Positions 22,997-35,510 of a stretch of 64,000 nt of DNA are shown one piece after another. The DNA comes from Lyophyllum atratum (Eukaryota; Basidiomycota; Agaricomycetes; Agaricales; Lyophyllaceae), in assembly GCA_014905825.1 (NCBI GenBank), contig JACGCN010000069.1:62001-126000 (forward strand), read 5' to 3'. A program made the position numbers and the translations under genes. The notes beneath the pieces were generated by a model. It was not told the origin of the DNA, did no database searches, and saw only the letters and a program-made list of their open reading frames with translations. Every line of letters begins with the position of its first letter. Within the stretch, counting starts at the first letter, position 1.

Positions 22997-24406
22997 ATGG
23001 GATATTGTCGCCTAGCCACTCCACAGGCCAGAAGCTGCTCATCCACCGCTGAAAGTCCTCCCCCGCCAAATCTGACTGAAAACACGAACATCTCCCATAC
23101 GTCACTCGCTATTTCTCGCGCCTCTGTACAGCACTCGGAGCAAGAAAAATCGCCCAAAAAGACGGAGAAGAAGAAACGGACATTGATCGATGAGGACGAG
23201 GAAGAGCTTGAGAGGCGGAAGAACATGATGGATGTCGAACAACGCCGCCAGCTCCTCGTGGCCGACGCGTGGACAGAGGAGGTGGAGGCCAAACAGGTGC
23301 GATGCCGCGGATGCACACGATGGATTAAGCTCGATCAACGTTCGGAGTATTATCCTGGTCTGTGGGATAAGCATAGAGACTTATGCCGTGCCATCAAGCG
23401 ACTGAAAGGTGAACATATCCCCAAGGTAATTACGCCATTCTGCTCTGCCACGGCACGGCGGACCTGACCTGACGTTTCGTTAGAGGACCAGGATATCGAA
23501 AGGTCGCCGTAAGGCCCGGGATCTCATGAGTGGGACTTCTCCGACTTCTACGGCTCCAGGGAGTGCTTTTCTAGACGAAAGACTTCCTTCTGCCAAGGAA
23601 GAATCATCATCACGCACTACCCTGAAGGTATCTAATGACGGCTCGAGGATTCTGATCGCACCTAAAGGCAAGCCCTCCGCTACGAAAAAACGGCGACACA
23701 CCATGCCAGCAGGAGAACGTACCCTCATCACATCGCATATCGACGTCAATGGATCCCACGCGTCGGAAACCCCCTCAATCCTCTCCTTAGACATCGCAGG
23801 GAATCCATCAAAGAATGATCATACCAAAAGCGCAGACGAGGACAAGAACGCATTACCGAGAGCTCAAGTGACGTCGGGTGGTCCACCGATCGAGTTCTTA
23901 GGCCTTGGACATCCCGGGCACCGTTACGTGCAGTCGGCTGGGACTACGACCAATGGGCATACGATTCCAGATGAATTAGCTAAAGGGCTAGGCTTGGTAC
24001 ACGCTTATGGTGGGAGGAGCTATCCAGGCATGGATTACGACGATGAAGGTAAGGTCCAAGGTGTATTCGCACCGGGTAAGGAGGCATATCTTTCAGTACT
24101 GTTCATATATCGATGCTGACTCCTCCGCAATCAATAGATGCGCCCGTCCCGTGCTCGTCTATTCCTTGCGATCACCGTTTTCGATACTCCACGCAGCGCG
24201 AGCTGGATACCTACTTCTACGGCTCCACCATTCTATCCATGGCGAATAACTTTCAGCGCCCCAGGCCCGATTCGTCTAAGGATGGCCAATGCTTCGCGAC
24301 GTTGCAGGGACTAATGGGGATTAAGTCGTCCGAGACCTTACCGGCGGACGTGTCAAAAATTCTGGGGGAAGGAATAGCGAACGAATTTGATAGCATGGCT
24401 ACATAG
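22997..24406 (+). CDS. Hypothetical nuclear-looking protein with CxxC...HxxxC motif
   Basis: Three exons: introns run from about 23426 to 23483 (GTAATT...GTTAG) and from about 24048 to 24137 (GTAAGG...AATAG). The N-terminus (MGYCRLATPQARSC) leads to a charged coiled-coil stretch (KKTEKKKRTLIDEDEEELER), then VRCRGCTRWIKLDQRSEYYP with WDKHRDLC: a C-x2-C-x21-H-x3-C arrangement that could bind one zinc. This short motif is widespread in predicted mushroom proteins of unknown role. Basic clusters (KGRRKAR, KKRRH) suggest nuclear entry. The middle is low-complexity; the last exon (CSSIPCDHRFRYSTQREL...) is more ordered and ends ANEFDSMAT TAG. DNA or chromatin association is an inference from the motif and charge only. 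Confidence 0.75.
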
Positions 24407-25023
24407 ATAAACTAGCTCATGAATCGGTGCGGAGTGATACATCGGAGTAATGATGAAGTGTTCGAACTTGCCTACTCAGAGGTGTATCACATCTTCTGCA
24501 GGTGCGCGCACGTCGCACGTAGAAATCTGTAACTTCTTGGATCATTCAAAATCATGTCCAGGCCCCTGAAGTCGGTAATGTAAGAATTTTAGGAACGGAG
24601 TCTTTGAAGATCTTGGGAGGATATTGGGCCATGGTACACCGGGACGACCAGAAATGTATCTGTGCCAAAGAGATTGACTGGGTTCTTTTCTAGGTATCGC
24701 CCCTTTGCACTGAGGTCTAGTCTTGATACGAGGTACGCATGGCCTCAGAGTACGATGCATATTTATAAGGCAAGGATGACGCACTTCCGGATTGTCGAGA
24801 TTCCTTCGACGCCGAAGAGGTTTACGAGCGGGACATGGGTGCTGGCAGGGCGGGGATAAATGTTAGAATATGAAGATAGACATGATTTGGGCGGGCTGAT
24901 GAGCGTCAGAACTCACATGTTGGTGTTTCTTCTCGTACAATCCATCCCAGGCTTCATGAGCTTTGCATCATTCCGAAAAACTTCTCCGATCTCTATATCG
25001 ACGCGAGTGGTCACTGACACGAA
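24407..25023. other. Intergenic or decayed sequence
   Basis: Short open frames on both strands (24542-24784 minus, 24662-24859 plus) overlap each other. I cannot choose between them and support neither as a gene. Confidence 0.3.
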
Positions 25024-26580
25024 TTAGGAGCTCACGGTATCGGCCGCACTCTTATTGACCGTGTCAATGTATTCTGCTTCGCTGACCGCTCGAGGGAGTC
25101 TCGCCACAGAATATTGAGACCTGTCCGGAGACCTAAGGGTTCTGCTAGAGTATAGCACTTGCTGAGTTCTCAAGTCTTGCACACGGAAGGCAAAGCGTCC
25201 TGAGTTGAGTTCTGAGCTGCCTGAAGATAGATATAGTCTCCGCAACTGCTCCTCTGCACAATGCCGTAGATGCGATGGGCGACTGTTTCTACAAGTACAG
25301 GCATTAGACTTCCCGCACGATTCAACGACGGCGATGATGGGATTGAACAAACCTAGCTTCCCGCGACGCGGCTGAGAGTTATCTTCGATGTCGTCAATGC
25401 TAAATGACCGGGGCGTAAGCATCTTGGCGATACAATAGCGAGGTGGTGCGAACACTAGGCTTGATATGTGGAGCACTGAAGCGATATCGGTTACTAACGC
25501 AAGGGGCTCAAAAGAGCCGTGGAGCCAATGCTTGAACGCGGCGATAATGCATGCATGCTTGTCCTTCTCTGGAAGCGAGTTCAAATCAAAGATGAGGCAC
25601 CATGATTCCCTACGACGCCAAGTACTTCAGTCGAAAACACGATAGAAAAGAGCTGATGAAATCTTTACATATCAATTTCTTCCCCGACCAGACATTCCTG
25701 CCTCTGGCTGTAAGTCGTTTGTCGTTTCATTGGTAGTGGTGCATCAAGATGAGGTGTCGGCATTCGGGCAGGTTTTTTGTTGCTTTCGAGTGCCGGGACA
25801 AGACCAAGGTGTGGGGAACTTCGAGGATCGTCATGCCCTCTATTCATTCGCTTATTCCATGTTCATACTCTGCACATGGCCGCAGGTCGGATAAGCCTTC
25901 GTATATTGCAATGACTCTTCAGACTCAGAAAGCTCCGGGACCCGTACTTTACAAGTCTTCTCTGTAACTACAGCTTCTGCGTTGTTACAGCTCGCATTTG
26001 TCGAAGATAAGGACACATACAGGGCACATCCGGGTATCGTGCACTGCACGGTTGGTTGTAGTGACAAATGCTCAGATCTGGAGACAGACCAAATGTTGGA
26101 AACTCCGAATATGAGACCGCATGGATAGAGCATCATGCATCAACAATCCTTCAGAGCAACTTCGACGGAGGATACTAGATAGGACAAAGCTTTAGGCATA
26201 GAGTGAAAATCAAGCAGTAGAATTCGGACCTTGCGCCTGTTGTCTGAGGACCAAAAGTCGCGTCCACGGTCTGACATGCACCGGGATGGTGCAATATCAG
26301 GCACGTGGACACGCGTTGCGATTTTTTGGTGCCCAAACACGACGCAACAAGCATCGTCATTGACTATCGTTGGCCAGAGACCAACTTGCACGCTCGGTAC
26401 GATCTCCCTCGTCTTCTGAAACAAACTCGCTGTTGTCGCCGCAAGCCCTGCCGGACATCCAGCGGCCTTGAATTTTTCGACAACATTCTTCGGACTCTTT
26501 TGCATTGGACCCGGTGCTTATACTCTCGTTCAGCCTCGTTCCGTCCAGCAGCACTGCGAGGAAGATCTTTACCATAAGCC
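25024..26580 (-). pseudogene. Possible multi-exon gene or gene remnant of unknown family
   Basis: Three minus-strand stretches have amino-acid make-up that looks coding. One (26140-26505) contains TASLFQKTREIVPSVQVGLW and NDDACCVVFGHQKIATRVHV. One (about 25852-26050) contains VQCTIPGCALYVSLSS and EAVVTEKTCKVRVPE. One (25024-25600) contains FKHWLHGSFEPLALVTDIAS, a Cys cluster (SCGKSNACTCRNS, LRHC) and ARLPRAVSEAEYIDTV before TAA. I could not join them with clean splice sites and two lack an ATG, so this may be a decayed gene. I do not recognise a family. Confidence 0.3.
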
Positions 26581-28139
26581 ATGGTATGTAATTCTGATCA
26601 TCTCTGTAAATGGCGGCGGCGTCGCCCTTGACGGATAGCTATAGTTCTACGCTTGGCATGTGCAGGTCGGAAACCCACGACATCTACTGGCTATGCAACA
26701 GGATTTCCTCGAGACAATAGGACGATCGCTTCGCCCTCATTCAGCGGAAAGCACTCTATTCCGAACAAAGACGATGGGTGTGGGCTCCGATTTCTACCAG
26801 CATTAAGACTGTAAGCACCCGACGAAATTAGACCCTGAAGCTTTACTCTTAGGCTTTGAACTTAAATACTGGGGTGACAGCACTCAGGAATCATCGCGGG
26901 TAGCCGGTAAGTACTTATCCTCGATTAGAAGAATAAACTGAGATATGACCGATCGATCGCTGTGGACTCCAGGGAAGCGAGCCTGCGAGCCGCGTTCTTC
27001 CTACGCTTATATGGTGAGGTGTTCTGGATACCTATCGCTCGATTCACGATTGTCGAGCTTCAAAGTGACCAACGGGGTTCCACCATGGAACCGGGCCGTT
27101 GACACCAAAGGAAACGTTCTTCGGACCACCCAAAGCAAAGTCGAACATGACTGCATCGCGAGTGGAACTGCCGAGGCAGCGTTACGGTTTACCCACCACA
27201 ACGTATTTGTATCAACTCATACGTGGCTCGGAATCTGCCTTCTTACTGTTCCACGCACGATAGGCTGGCACCTCGGGACTGCATAAAGGGTAGATAGTAT
27301 TTTGCAATTGACAATCGATTATCGCTCATCCCGAAAGTTTCTCGCTTGATCTATTACATCAGGGTCAGCTGGACACTTCGACCCGCGAATCTTCGCAAAT
27401 CTGCTTGGGAGACTCCTCAGGGTAAGACCCTCTCATTGATGTACCCCAGATAATCGTGGATAATGAATGTGGCCAACTTGAAATGCAGCTCGGAGATACG
27501 CACCCCGTCCATTTGTCTCTTCACGAGACACACTAATTCGCGTCCTTGCCAACACCTTCATCGCACTCCCTTCCCAGGATATCGCCTATCTCCTTCTATG
27601 ATCTGACATATTAAGGCCAGGAGGATATCATCCTCAGCTGATGCTGGTATTAACACGCATGCGTGTTCCTCGAGGCAGTGTACAATTCGCTTCCAAACAC
27701 TGGTCAATAACCCTTACCTATGCGCCGAGGCTATGAACAGTGTTGAGGTCAGGACTGGGCATTGGGCGCTAAGCTGCGCGGAAATGGAACATGTTGGATG
27801 TCGAAAACTGACGCCTAAAACTGACATTGCCAGTGGAACCATCCGTTCGCTCCATCCAAATCTTCGTATATTGCGTGTTGTTCTCAGGTACCTCATGTAG
27901 ATAGGTATCCCTTTTCTCGGCTCTTGCAACTCCCCAGCTCTTTGATCATCTTCTGTGAAATCCGATGACTTTTCCTATATAACGCTTGAAGGACTCAATT
28001 TAGCTCACGGCTCAGCAGGCCTGCCTGAGAACCCCATCAACCTATTCAAGCTCCGACCTTCCAATCTAGTCTGAATCAAACGTTGATCAAACGTGTCTAG
28101 GAGTCGATCCCTGTCAGTTCGCTCAGTTACAACTTACAA
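26581..28139. other. Intergenic, no supported gene
   Basis: One open frame at 26945-27286 (plus) and smaller ones on minus show no recognisable domain. No repeats stand out. Confidence 0.35.
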
Positions 28140-28826
28140 TGTCTTCGATTCGAAGTGATGACAGGTAAGGCTATATTCGCTGGCGCGTGTTGACCTTCAT
28201 GCTCATGTCCGATGTCTAGGGCCCATGTATCTTTGGCGCATCAGGGTTTTCTTTGCATTATACCCTTTCAATTTTGTTGAATTGAGGCTGCTCAGCGCTC
28301 AGTCCCCGTCGACGGTTCCTGAAGATCACATTCAGTTTCAGCGAGATTCTCACAAATGCCACGCGTCCTTCCAGGTCTGGAATCCATCCTCGGTTCATAT
28401 GTTACGGAAGGTCGCTCATTCAGTCTATAGTTCCCTGATCTATATAGATTTCAGGGTCCTTTGACCCTTCAGCGCACTTTACTCTATGGCACTAATCGCT
28501 TATGCTACTTGGGGTAACGGTCTTGTTCTGAAGGTCACATCTCTTCCGGGAAGGCGATCTTCCAGTATTCACCGGTGAGGTCGTTCTGCTTGACGTGCCT
28601 CAGACCGGATAACCATGAATTCCAGCAGAGCCCCCGAGTCATCCTAACGGTGCCAGGCCAAGAAGCGAACCGAGAACTTGGATTCGAAGAGTCACATAAC
28701 GGAATCACAGCAATGTTCGACAAACATGTCAAACCTGCGCTCCTCGAGGCGAAGTCCAATTCACCCATATTTCGCTTCCGGTCCTTATCTGAGCGTCTTC
28801 CCATGCTGATGTTAATGGCTCCGTGA
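28140..28826 (+). CDS. Hypothetical short gene or remnant
   Basis: ATG 28140 starts MSSIRSDDR with a strong donor (CAG|GTAAGG) and an acceptor (TCTAG) near 28219, but the frame soon stops. A second stretch (about 28550-28826) reads in a coding-like way, with RPDNHEFQQSPRVILTVPGQ, NGITAMFDKHVKPALLEA and RFRSLSERLPMLMLMAP TGA. The link between the two is not clear. Family unknown. Confidence 0.25.
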
Positions 28827-28994
28827 ACTAAACGCCAAGTTCTCCATTCGTACTAGGACTGAGCATTCTGCATATCAAAAGAAGCGCCCATCAACATGGC
28901 CTGAACTTCGAACAAGGCAAGCTCCGCGATACATATAACTTCGCAATGCGGGTCGACTTTCTGACAACTCCAACCGCCCCCCCTACCCTGGGTC

Positions 28995-31161
28995 ATGTTT
29001 CTATTAACCTTCTTCCTTTCCTTCGCGTTACTTATCCTCGCTGTTGTTGGGCAAGGACCCACTGGTACCGTTGTCACTGTCAATTATACTGACCCGCGCA
29101 TAACGTGAGATGTGTTTCTATTGCTTTCCGGCTGGCTCCTCTCGCTGACTTTGTTTTTCAGGTTCTCGGGAACCTGGGGTTTGCTCAGAGAGGCGAATTG
29201 CGTCTGGACAGCCACTAGCGTTGTCGGAGGAACAGCATCGTTCCGTTTTCGAGGTCCTTTCCATGCTCATATTAGGAATCTTTGAGACTGACACGTCGTC
29301 CAGGCGTCGGTATTAAGATATTTGGCGACTACGTACTCACTACAACTCCCGTGGTTCGCCTGGATGGAGTACAGCACCCTGTCATCCCTGGAGTTAATGG
29401 GCCCGCATGTGATGAGTTACTATTCGAGCAAGCTGGACTCGCCGACACGGAGCATACGGTAGAGCTGATTCTATCAAGATCAACGGGAGGCACAGTGGAT
29501 CTGTCGAGTTTCATGTAGGTTCCCTGACATTTCAGTGGATTCTGGACTGAAGTACCTCTTTAGTTACACAGAAGCGCCAGTGCCCGTGACGACCTCGAGC
29601 TCCACGCAAACATCAAGCTCCACGCAAGCCTCCACGCAAACGCAAACCACCGCACCAACGCAAAGCCCCGTCCAAGCGGGTGACTCCGCATCGCAACCCC
29701 ATAATCGTCTTGGTCCAGGTGCCATTGCTGGCATAGTTGTGGGTGCGGTTGCCGCCGCAGTGCTGGCTGTGCTTGCGTTCCTTGGGTCGGACCAGATAGC
29801 CCATGTCTTCGAATCTATGGTTCGCATTCCCTTGATTTTTACCCTTGTTGAACAGCGCCTGATTGCTGAACGATAGTTGTTCGGATTCTTCGCCTGGAAA
29901 AGCCGCCGCCTCATTTTCAAGGCGCCCAAGTCGCTGGGACAAACCCAGGTTCGTGATAAACTGTTTTCTTCATGCTTCATATCTAATCTCACGACTATTG
30001 CGCCAGATTGCCCTCTTCCTGACAAATGGCGACATTCCGATAGAGATCAATGATGAGGATGCGGAGAAGCCGGTCGTCTGGCAGGTGCGTACCTAGAATA
30101 TCTGACTTGCTATCCCTTCCCCCTCATACGTGATAATCCTTCATGGTCAGGTGTTCAACATCGGTGGAGCTCGTGAGTACTAGGGGCTCTTCATCTTGTC
30201 ACAAATTTTAAATGTCGCGATCTATAGAACGGGAGTTCATGGTAGAGATTCCTGCAGTGTATGTCTGATAATTGCTGGGTGGTACCATCTCTGACGTGTT
30301 TACAGACCTGGTACAGGCGACGTCAAGCTTGGGTTCGCAACCATAGACGAAAAGGAATCAGATGTCACGGTCGTACAGTGTCGAACGGCGGAGAGAGCAC
30401 CTGTAAGCCTTGCGATATGGATCAGATGTTTTGGGAAGCTCATTCGTGTCCAAGGCTCGTTTGATTGACGAGAACGCATGGGAACACGGAGATGACGACA
30501 CCGATGCGGCGACACCGGTAAAAGTAGACGCAAAGGCACGGCCGAAGCTGACGGCGAGAAACACGAGTGGCTTCAAAACACGAATTGCCCTTGGTACGGC
30601 CCATTTCAATCGTCACTTGCCCCGGGACTCATTGCCCCACTTCAGGAACATACCACGAGGAAGAGGAGAAGGTACGGCCCTTGCTTCTGGTCGAGCAGTT
30701 CCGGTATGTCCATCGCTTTCGATCTCTATACCACGATATCTGACCTGCTCAAAGCGGGGACGAGGTCTACGTGGCCAAAGACGACCTCTATCTGCATGCC
30801 TTCCGAACGAATGGATACACTTGTCAGTTCTCCTTACATGCAAGGTTCCGTATACTTATATGATTTTGACCTATGCAGCCGGCCAGTATGGTAAAGCCAT
30901 AGTCAAAGATGTCATCGGGGACAGGCTCACCGAAAGTGGCGGGATCAGGCTTTCCAAGCTCAGCCCGGTGCGCATCTATTGCACAATTTTGAATGTATCA
31001 CAAAACTGACTTGATCTCATCAGCTCACGAGTTGGTATATCAAATCAGATAGTAGCGGACGACTAACGGTCAAGATCGGGCGCAACAGTCGCAAGGATGT
31101 CAAGGCTTATCGGCATGAATGTAAGATAGGCAAGGATGTAACTAAGCCCGTAGCTGTATGA
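28995..31161 (+). CDS. Single-pass (type I) membrane protein with long cytoplasmic region
   Basis: The signal peptide MFLLTFFLSFALLILAVVG is followed by an ectodomain of the kind common in mushrooms: FSGTWGLLREANCVWTATS, ASFRFRGVGIKIFGDYVL, DGVQHPVI, CDELLFEQAGLADTEHTVEL, DLSSFIYTE (after an intron at about 29516-29564). Then come a Ser/Thr/Gln-rich stalk and a membrane segment (GPGAIAGIVVGAVAAA...LLFGFF) with stop-transfer WKSRR. Phase-consistent exons continue with FLTNGDIPIEINDEDAEKPV, FMVEIPAVPGTGDVKLGFAT, ARLIDENAWEHGDDDTDAAT, RGDEVYVAKDDLYLHAF, IVKDVIGDRLTESGG and SWYIKSDSSGRLTVKI, to TGA 31161. Relatives usually end in a short disordered tail, so the long ordered C-terminal part is unusual. 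The alternative is a second gene starting near 29.9-30.0 kb, but no suitable ATG or promoter space exists there. The cytoplasmic family is unrecognised. Confidence 0.6.
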
Positions 31162-33746
31162 GTTCGTATGGCTTTTGTTGGACGACGGATCACTCAAAGT
31201 GGTGGCTATCGGATATGCCTTTAACGAAGTAGTATTTGCAATTTTTGTAATATTTGACGACTCTTACGATCTCATGAATGATACGCTTTCACTTGTTTCA
31301 AGCTTATCACCCGATACTCCCGGTAAATCGCGTAGTCAAGACCTCGTAGCTTTAAGCAGCTGAGATGTCCGCCAGTCGCCGTCGTAATCTCGAGTTCAAG
31401 AAGCCCATACAACAGAAGCGTCCAATGTCGCAAAGCTCAGTACCAGTGTCTTTACAGTACGGGTCCCGACCTTGATCTGGTTTACACTGTGTACTCTTCC
31501 TCCTCCGGCTTCTGCTCGTCGTGATATTTCCTTCAGTCGGAAAGTGCTACCCTCCCTCCAGCAGTGATCGCTCTCGGAGATACAACTTGTGCATTCTGAA
31601 TGATTGATGCGACGATAGAATCACAGTACCTTCGACACGGTCTTCAAAATACATCAAGCTCGCGTGTGATGAAGATTCCAGGTCACCTGTGGAGAAGATC
31701 AACATTGAGTAGGAGAGTGGACGGCCGCGACTTGTAGAGTACATTACCATTCAAAGGAAGAATGGGAACTCCAATGACGACGCTATGGATCGTCCCTGAC
31801 AAAGCTAAGATCCACTAAGCGCCGCAGACGCGAAGATAATTCGAAGCATTCACAAGCACACACCGCAGAGGAATGCCTCGTCGGATCAGATGAATCGCCA
31901 AGCCGCCTCAGGTGCTTGCAGAAGATCCAGTACCAGATTCGAGGTTTCTCCCGGATAGCCTCATGGTTCGGCCTCCGACGACTGGAAAGGCTCCACCGTT
32001 ACCCCTCAGTTACTGTATCACCCATGCGGCAACGACGCTGGAAGCAAAACGAAGAACCACTGAAAGTATCTTAGGCAAAGAACGTTCGACAAAGAGCTTT
32101 GAAAACCAAGACCCACCCATTTCGACTGCGTATCCAAACCTTCCTATGCGCTGAGTCAATCCATAAAGTGGCGATACCGTACTGCAGATAATCGCACGGT
32201 CCTCAAAAAGTAACGTCGGAAGTTCCAGTACAATTTGTTCGTTGAGAGGTCGACGACGTCGAAATGGAGTAAAAGCATTGAGGGGTATTGATAGAGAGCT
32301 GCCATATTCGATAAAATCTCCCATCTCCCACAGTGTCGACGAGCTGGAGTGTTTCTTAGTCTATACGTGAATATCTGGGTAAAACAGTATGACGGGTTTT
32401 ATGTACCTTCAGGCAGCCGATCTGGCGGAAATGATACAAATTTGGGGAGAGAATCCGTTCGTTCGCCATTCTCATCGAGCGATAACGGGTTTTCCGCCCC
32501 GCCTACATAGCTGTTCAGTGACGTATCACCTCAGGATCCCATCCTAAGGAGCAAGGGTCCCCGACCACATGCGTAACTTATTCTTCATCCTGTCGACCAT
32601 GTCAAAGGGATCATCATCGATTATAGAATCACTATCCGACGTACGCGTACCAGAAAGACCAAGCCTGTGAGTGGGACAAAGGCCGCGTTGCGCTCCCAAA
32701 TCCTGATCAGAAGCCGTCGTTCGAAAGATGCTGTTTGAAAGGCTTCTAGTGCGGCTGTATTGCTTGAGACCAGCATGCGTTATGCGAGTGAAGATGGGGA
32801 TGGATGTCACTGCGCTCATAATAGGGATTGATAGACTCGAGGTGGATGCGAAATGCGGGCGTCAAGGCTGGTGGCGATGCCATCAAACAACGGCTTGATC
32901 TCGGAACCCTCGGACATATCGGTTCATGTCTCTTGTCCGACTCCCTCGTCCATTCGATCGCCTCAACTCAACGCTTTACCTTGCGATTTACTGCATTCAA
33001 ACTCTCTTACAACGCCGTCTCCAAGATCATGCTTGAGTCACAGTAACTCAAAGGCCAGACAAGGGTATTGGAAGGAGAGTCGTCAGCGCAGAATTGGCGC
33101 AGAACGACAACAAGGTGCTCTGCATGATACGTACCGAACGAGTACGGCGAATTCAGTATCTCTCGTGACTTTCCTCTACCTTTTTATTCTTCCGCTGTCC
33201 AGAGGATCTTGCACCACCTGCTGCATCACACGTTCGCCAACCACTCCCGCGACGAATCCCCACTCATGCCAACGATTACTCTGGATCTATCTCGCTATCT
33301 TCCGCCGTTTGGGCTGTTAAGGGTCTCCGGCTTTATTTAGAACTCGGTCTAGTATACGACCATATGATGGATCGAGGTCGAGGTGTTCTCTTCTATTCGC
33401 GCAAGGTCCCGTGCATCTTCTACTTATTCCCAAGTTCTAAGCTCCCTCCATGTTATGACTATGGCGTCTTGTTCGACTAGCATGTATAAAGTATCCCGGC
33501 CCCTTGTCCAATGATACCAGATCTGGGAGCGTCCCTGCGAGTTGTGTGTGTTGGACTGTTTGTTGACGACGGTGGGTCCGACCCAAGTGACATCAAATCC
33601 TTCTTCCCTTTCCGCTTTCATCAAGATTTCAGATTATCGAACCGCGCTTCCAGTCTGTTAGACAAGGCAAGTGTAGATCCTGTTATAACTTGTCCTTGGA
33701 GCTGACGAAGATCTCTATCGCTTTCACAGCTCCACTGTGTGAGATC
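31162..33746. other. Intergenic; two small minus-strand frames of doubtful status
   Basis: Minus-strand frames with ATG starts at 32819 (91 codons, ending DPFDMVDRMKNKLRMWSG...) and 32324 (104 codons, starting MGDFIEYGSSLSIPL) might be small genes, but neither shows a known domain or introns. The last 250 bases before 33747 should hold the F-box gene promoter. Confidence 0.3.
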
Positions 33747-35510
33747 ATGGACCATCTGACAGTTGAAGATCTCGCGCTACTTCACAAGCTCGAATTCGAC
33801 GCTGCAGCAACAAATAGCGACATCCTCACAGATCAAGAGAAGATCCGTGCTAGAGCCATCAAACTGTATACAGAGCAATCGTTATCGTGCTTGGATCAGG
33901 AGATCACTTCAACTTCACTTCTCGCCCGACGCGAAGTCGTCGAACAGCGCCTATCCAAGATTGAATTTGCGCTCGCGCCCCACAAAAAGCTCCTTCCTGA
34001 ACTCCTTGCCAACATCTTCCTTTGGTCAATGGCTGGAGATTGGTTGAATTTCCCTACAGATCTCTCTCTCCCACCGTGGGTGCTACTCGAGGTTTGCTCC
34101 CAGTGGCGACAGGTAGCTTTGTCGGAACTGAATCTTTGGAACAAAGTCGTTCTTACGCACAGCCCTTCTATGAATACTGAAAGATTTTTGGAACTCGTAT
34201 CACGAGTTCGTCCAGTCCTCCCTGCTGGTGGACCTTTGTACATCGGCCTCCATTGCGACAATGAGTTGTGTGCAGACGGAGTCTTCGACGATTTCATCCT
34301 CCCCATGCTCCCCCGTATAAAGGACCTCCGCGTTCACGCCGATACATTCGCATTTTCGAAGCTATTCGATGCTCCACCCAACGCATTGACTTCACTCACG
34401 TCGATGCAGCTGCACTTGTCGAACATCAGCCGAACGGGCGTGTCAGATTTACCAGAATTCGACAGTGCCGTCATCTTTCGCCACGCCGCCAATCTCAGGC
34501 GGATTGAAATATATTCCCGCAAACTTGCGGCGCCTCTTCTTCTTCCTCTACCCCTTCCATGGCATCAGTTGTCTTCGCTCCTTTTGAAAGGTCTTCGGTA
34601 CTTGACACCTTCACATCTAAACAATGTTCTTCAGGAGTGCGTCGAACTCCAGGAGCTTTCTGCTACCTTGAGCGGTGATACCGATGCTCTAGCAGTCGTC
34701 AGCGGGCTACATCTACTCCATCTACGAATTCTCGATCTTGATGGAAGCCTTGGAAAACCACATTCCTTGAGCAGACTGTTGTTTCCGTGGGCGCAGCTCA
34801 CGACCATTCGTCTCTTCCGTTTCACCAGCATTGCGACGCCTTCCGAAACGTACGACATGCTTTCCGAATGTCCTCATTTGGAGCAGCTTTCAGTCGATAC
34901 TCCCCGAATCCGAGTTGAATTAACGGATCTTCAGACTGGCGGTATCATCCTACCTCGCCTCACAAACCTCATCATCCGCCTCCCCGTCGGCAACTCCCTC
35001 ATTATGAAGAATTTGGTGGTGCCAGCCCTGACATCACTTCACGTCGCGTGCACTGGTACCTACTTGATACCTGCTGAACTGATCTCCGACATGATCGCGC
35101 AATCGGGATGTTCTTTGCTCTCCTTGATTTGCGATACATCGTATGTGGAGTATCAAGCCCTTGACAGACTTCTCCCACTTCTGGAATCTCTCGAGGAATT
35201 CATGGGATCCGACGTATTAATCCATACATCTGATATACAACGGATTGCCAGTGGAGAAGTTCTTCCCCGGCTTCGGCGTCTTACTTGTCATCTAAGGGTG
35301 GACGCCCTTGAAGCATTTATAGACCTTCTCGAGACGCGTCTCACGCAGGAAGGAGCGGAAGACCAAAGGATATCGAGCATTCGTTATGCACGATGCTACA
35401 TCGATCCAGTAGAAGACATTTCCAAGGCTGCTACGACAGCTGCACAGACAAGGGTGGAAGGCTTGAACGCCAAGTACGGATCAGATTTCGGGGTTTGTAG
35501 GGTTGGCTAG
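33747..35510 (+). CDS. F-box/leucine-rich-type protein 1 (587 aa, intronless)
   Basis: One uninterrupted frame. ATG 33747 is preferred because the frame upstream of it has no other ATG. The N-terminal helical region (LTDQEKIRARAIKLYTEQSL) precedes an F-box-like motif LLPELLANIFLWSM and the agaric signature WVLLEVCSQWRQVALSELNLWNKVV. The rest is irregular leucine-rich repeats (LRHAANLRRIEIYS-like units, LLLPLPLPWHQLSSLLLKGL, WAQLTTIRLFRF). Such proteins bind Skp1 through the F-box and present targets to SCF ubiquitin ligases through the repeats; the family is greatly expanded in Agaricomycetes. It ends NAKYGSDFGVCRVG TAG. It is a clear paralog of the gene at 40610 and lies just left of duplicated block A. 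The target is unknown. Confidence 0.85.
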   Translation: MDHLTVEDLALLHKLEFDAAATNSDILTDQEKIRARAIKLYTEQSLSCLDQEITSTSLLARREVVEQRLSKIEFALAPHKKLLPELLANIFLWSMAGDWLNFPTDLSLPPWVLLEVCSQWRQVALSELNLWNKVVLTHSPSMNTERFLELVSRVRPVLPAGGPLYIGLHCDNELCADGVFDDFILPMLPRIKDLRVHADTFAFSKLFDAPPNALTSLTSMQLHLSNISRTGVSDLPEFDSAVIFRHAANLRRIEIYSRKLAAPLLLPLPLPWHQLSSLLLKGLRYLTPSHLNNVLQECVELQELSATLSGDTDALAVVSGLHLLHLRILDLDGSLGKPHSLSRLLFPWAQLTTIRLFRFTSIATPSETYDMLSECPHLEQLSVDTPRIRVELTDLQTGGIILPRLTNLIIRLPVGNSLIMKNLVVPALTSLHVACTGTYLIPAELISDMIAQSGCSLLSLICDTSYVEYQALDRLLPLLESLEEFMGSDVLIHTSDIQRIASGEVLPRLRRLTCHLRVDALEAFIDLLETRLTQEGAEDQRISSIRYARCYIDPVEDISKAATTAAQTRVEGLNAKYGSDFGVCRVG

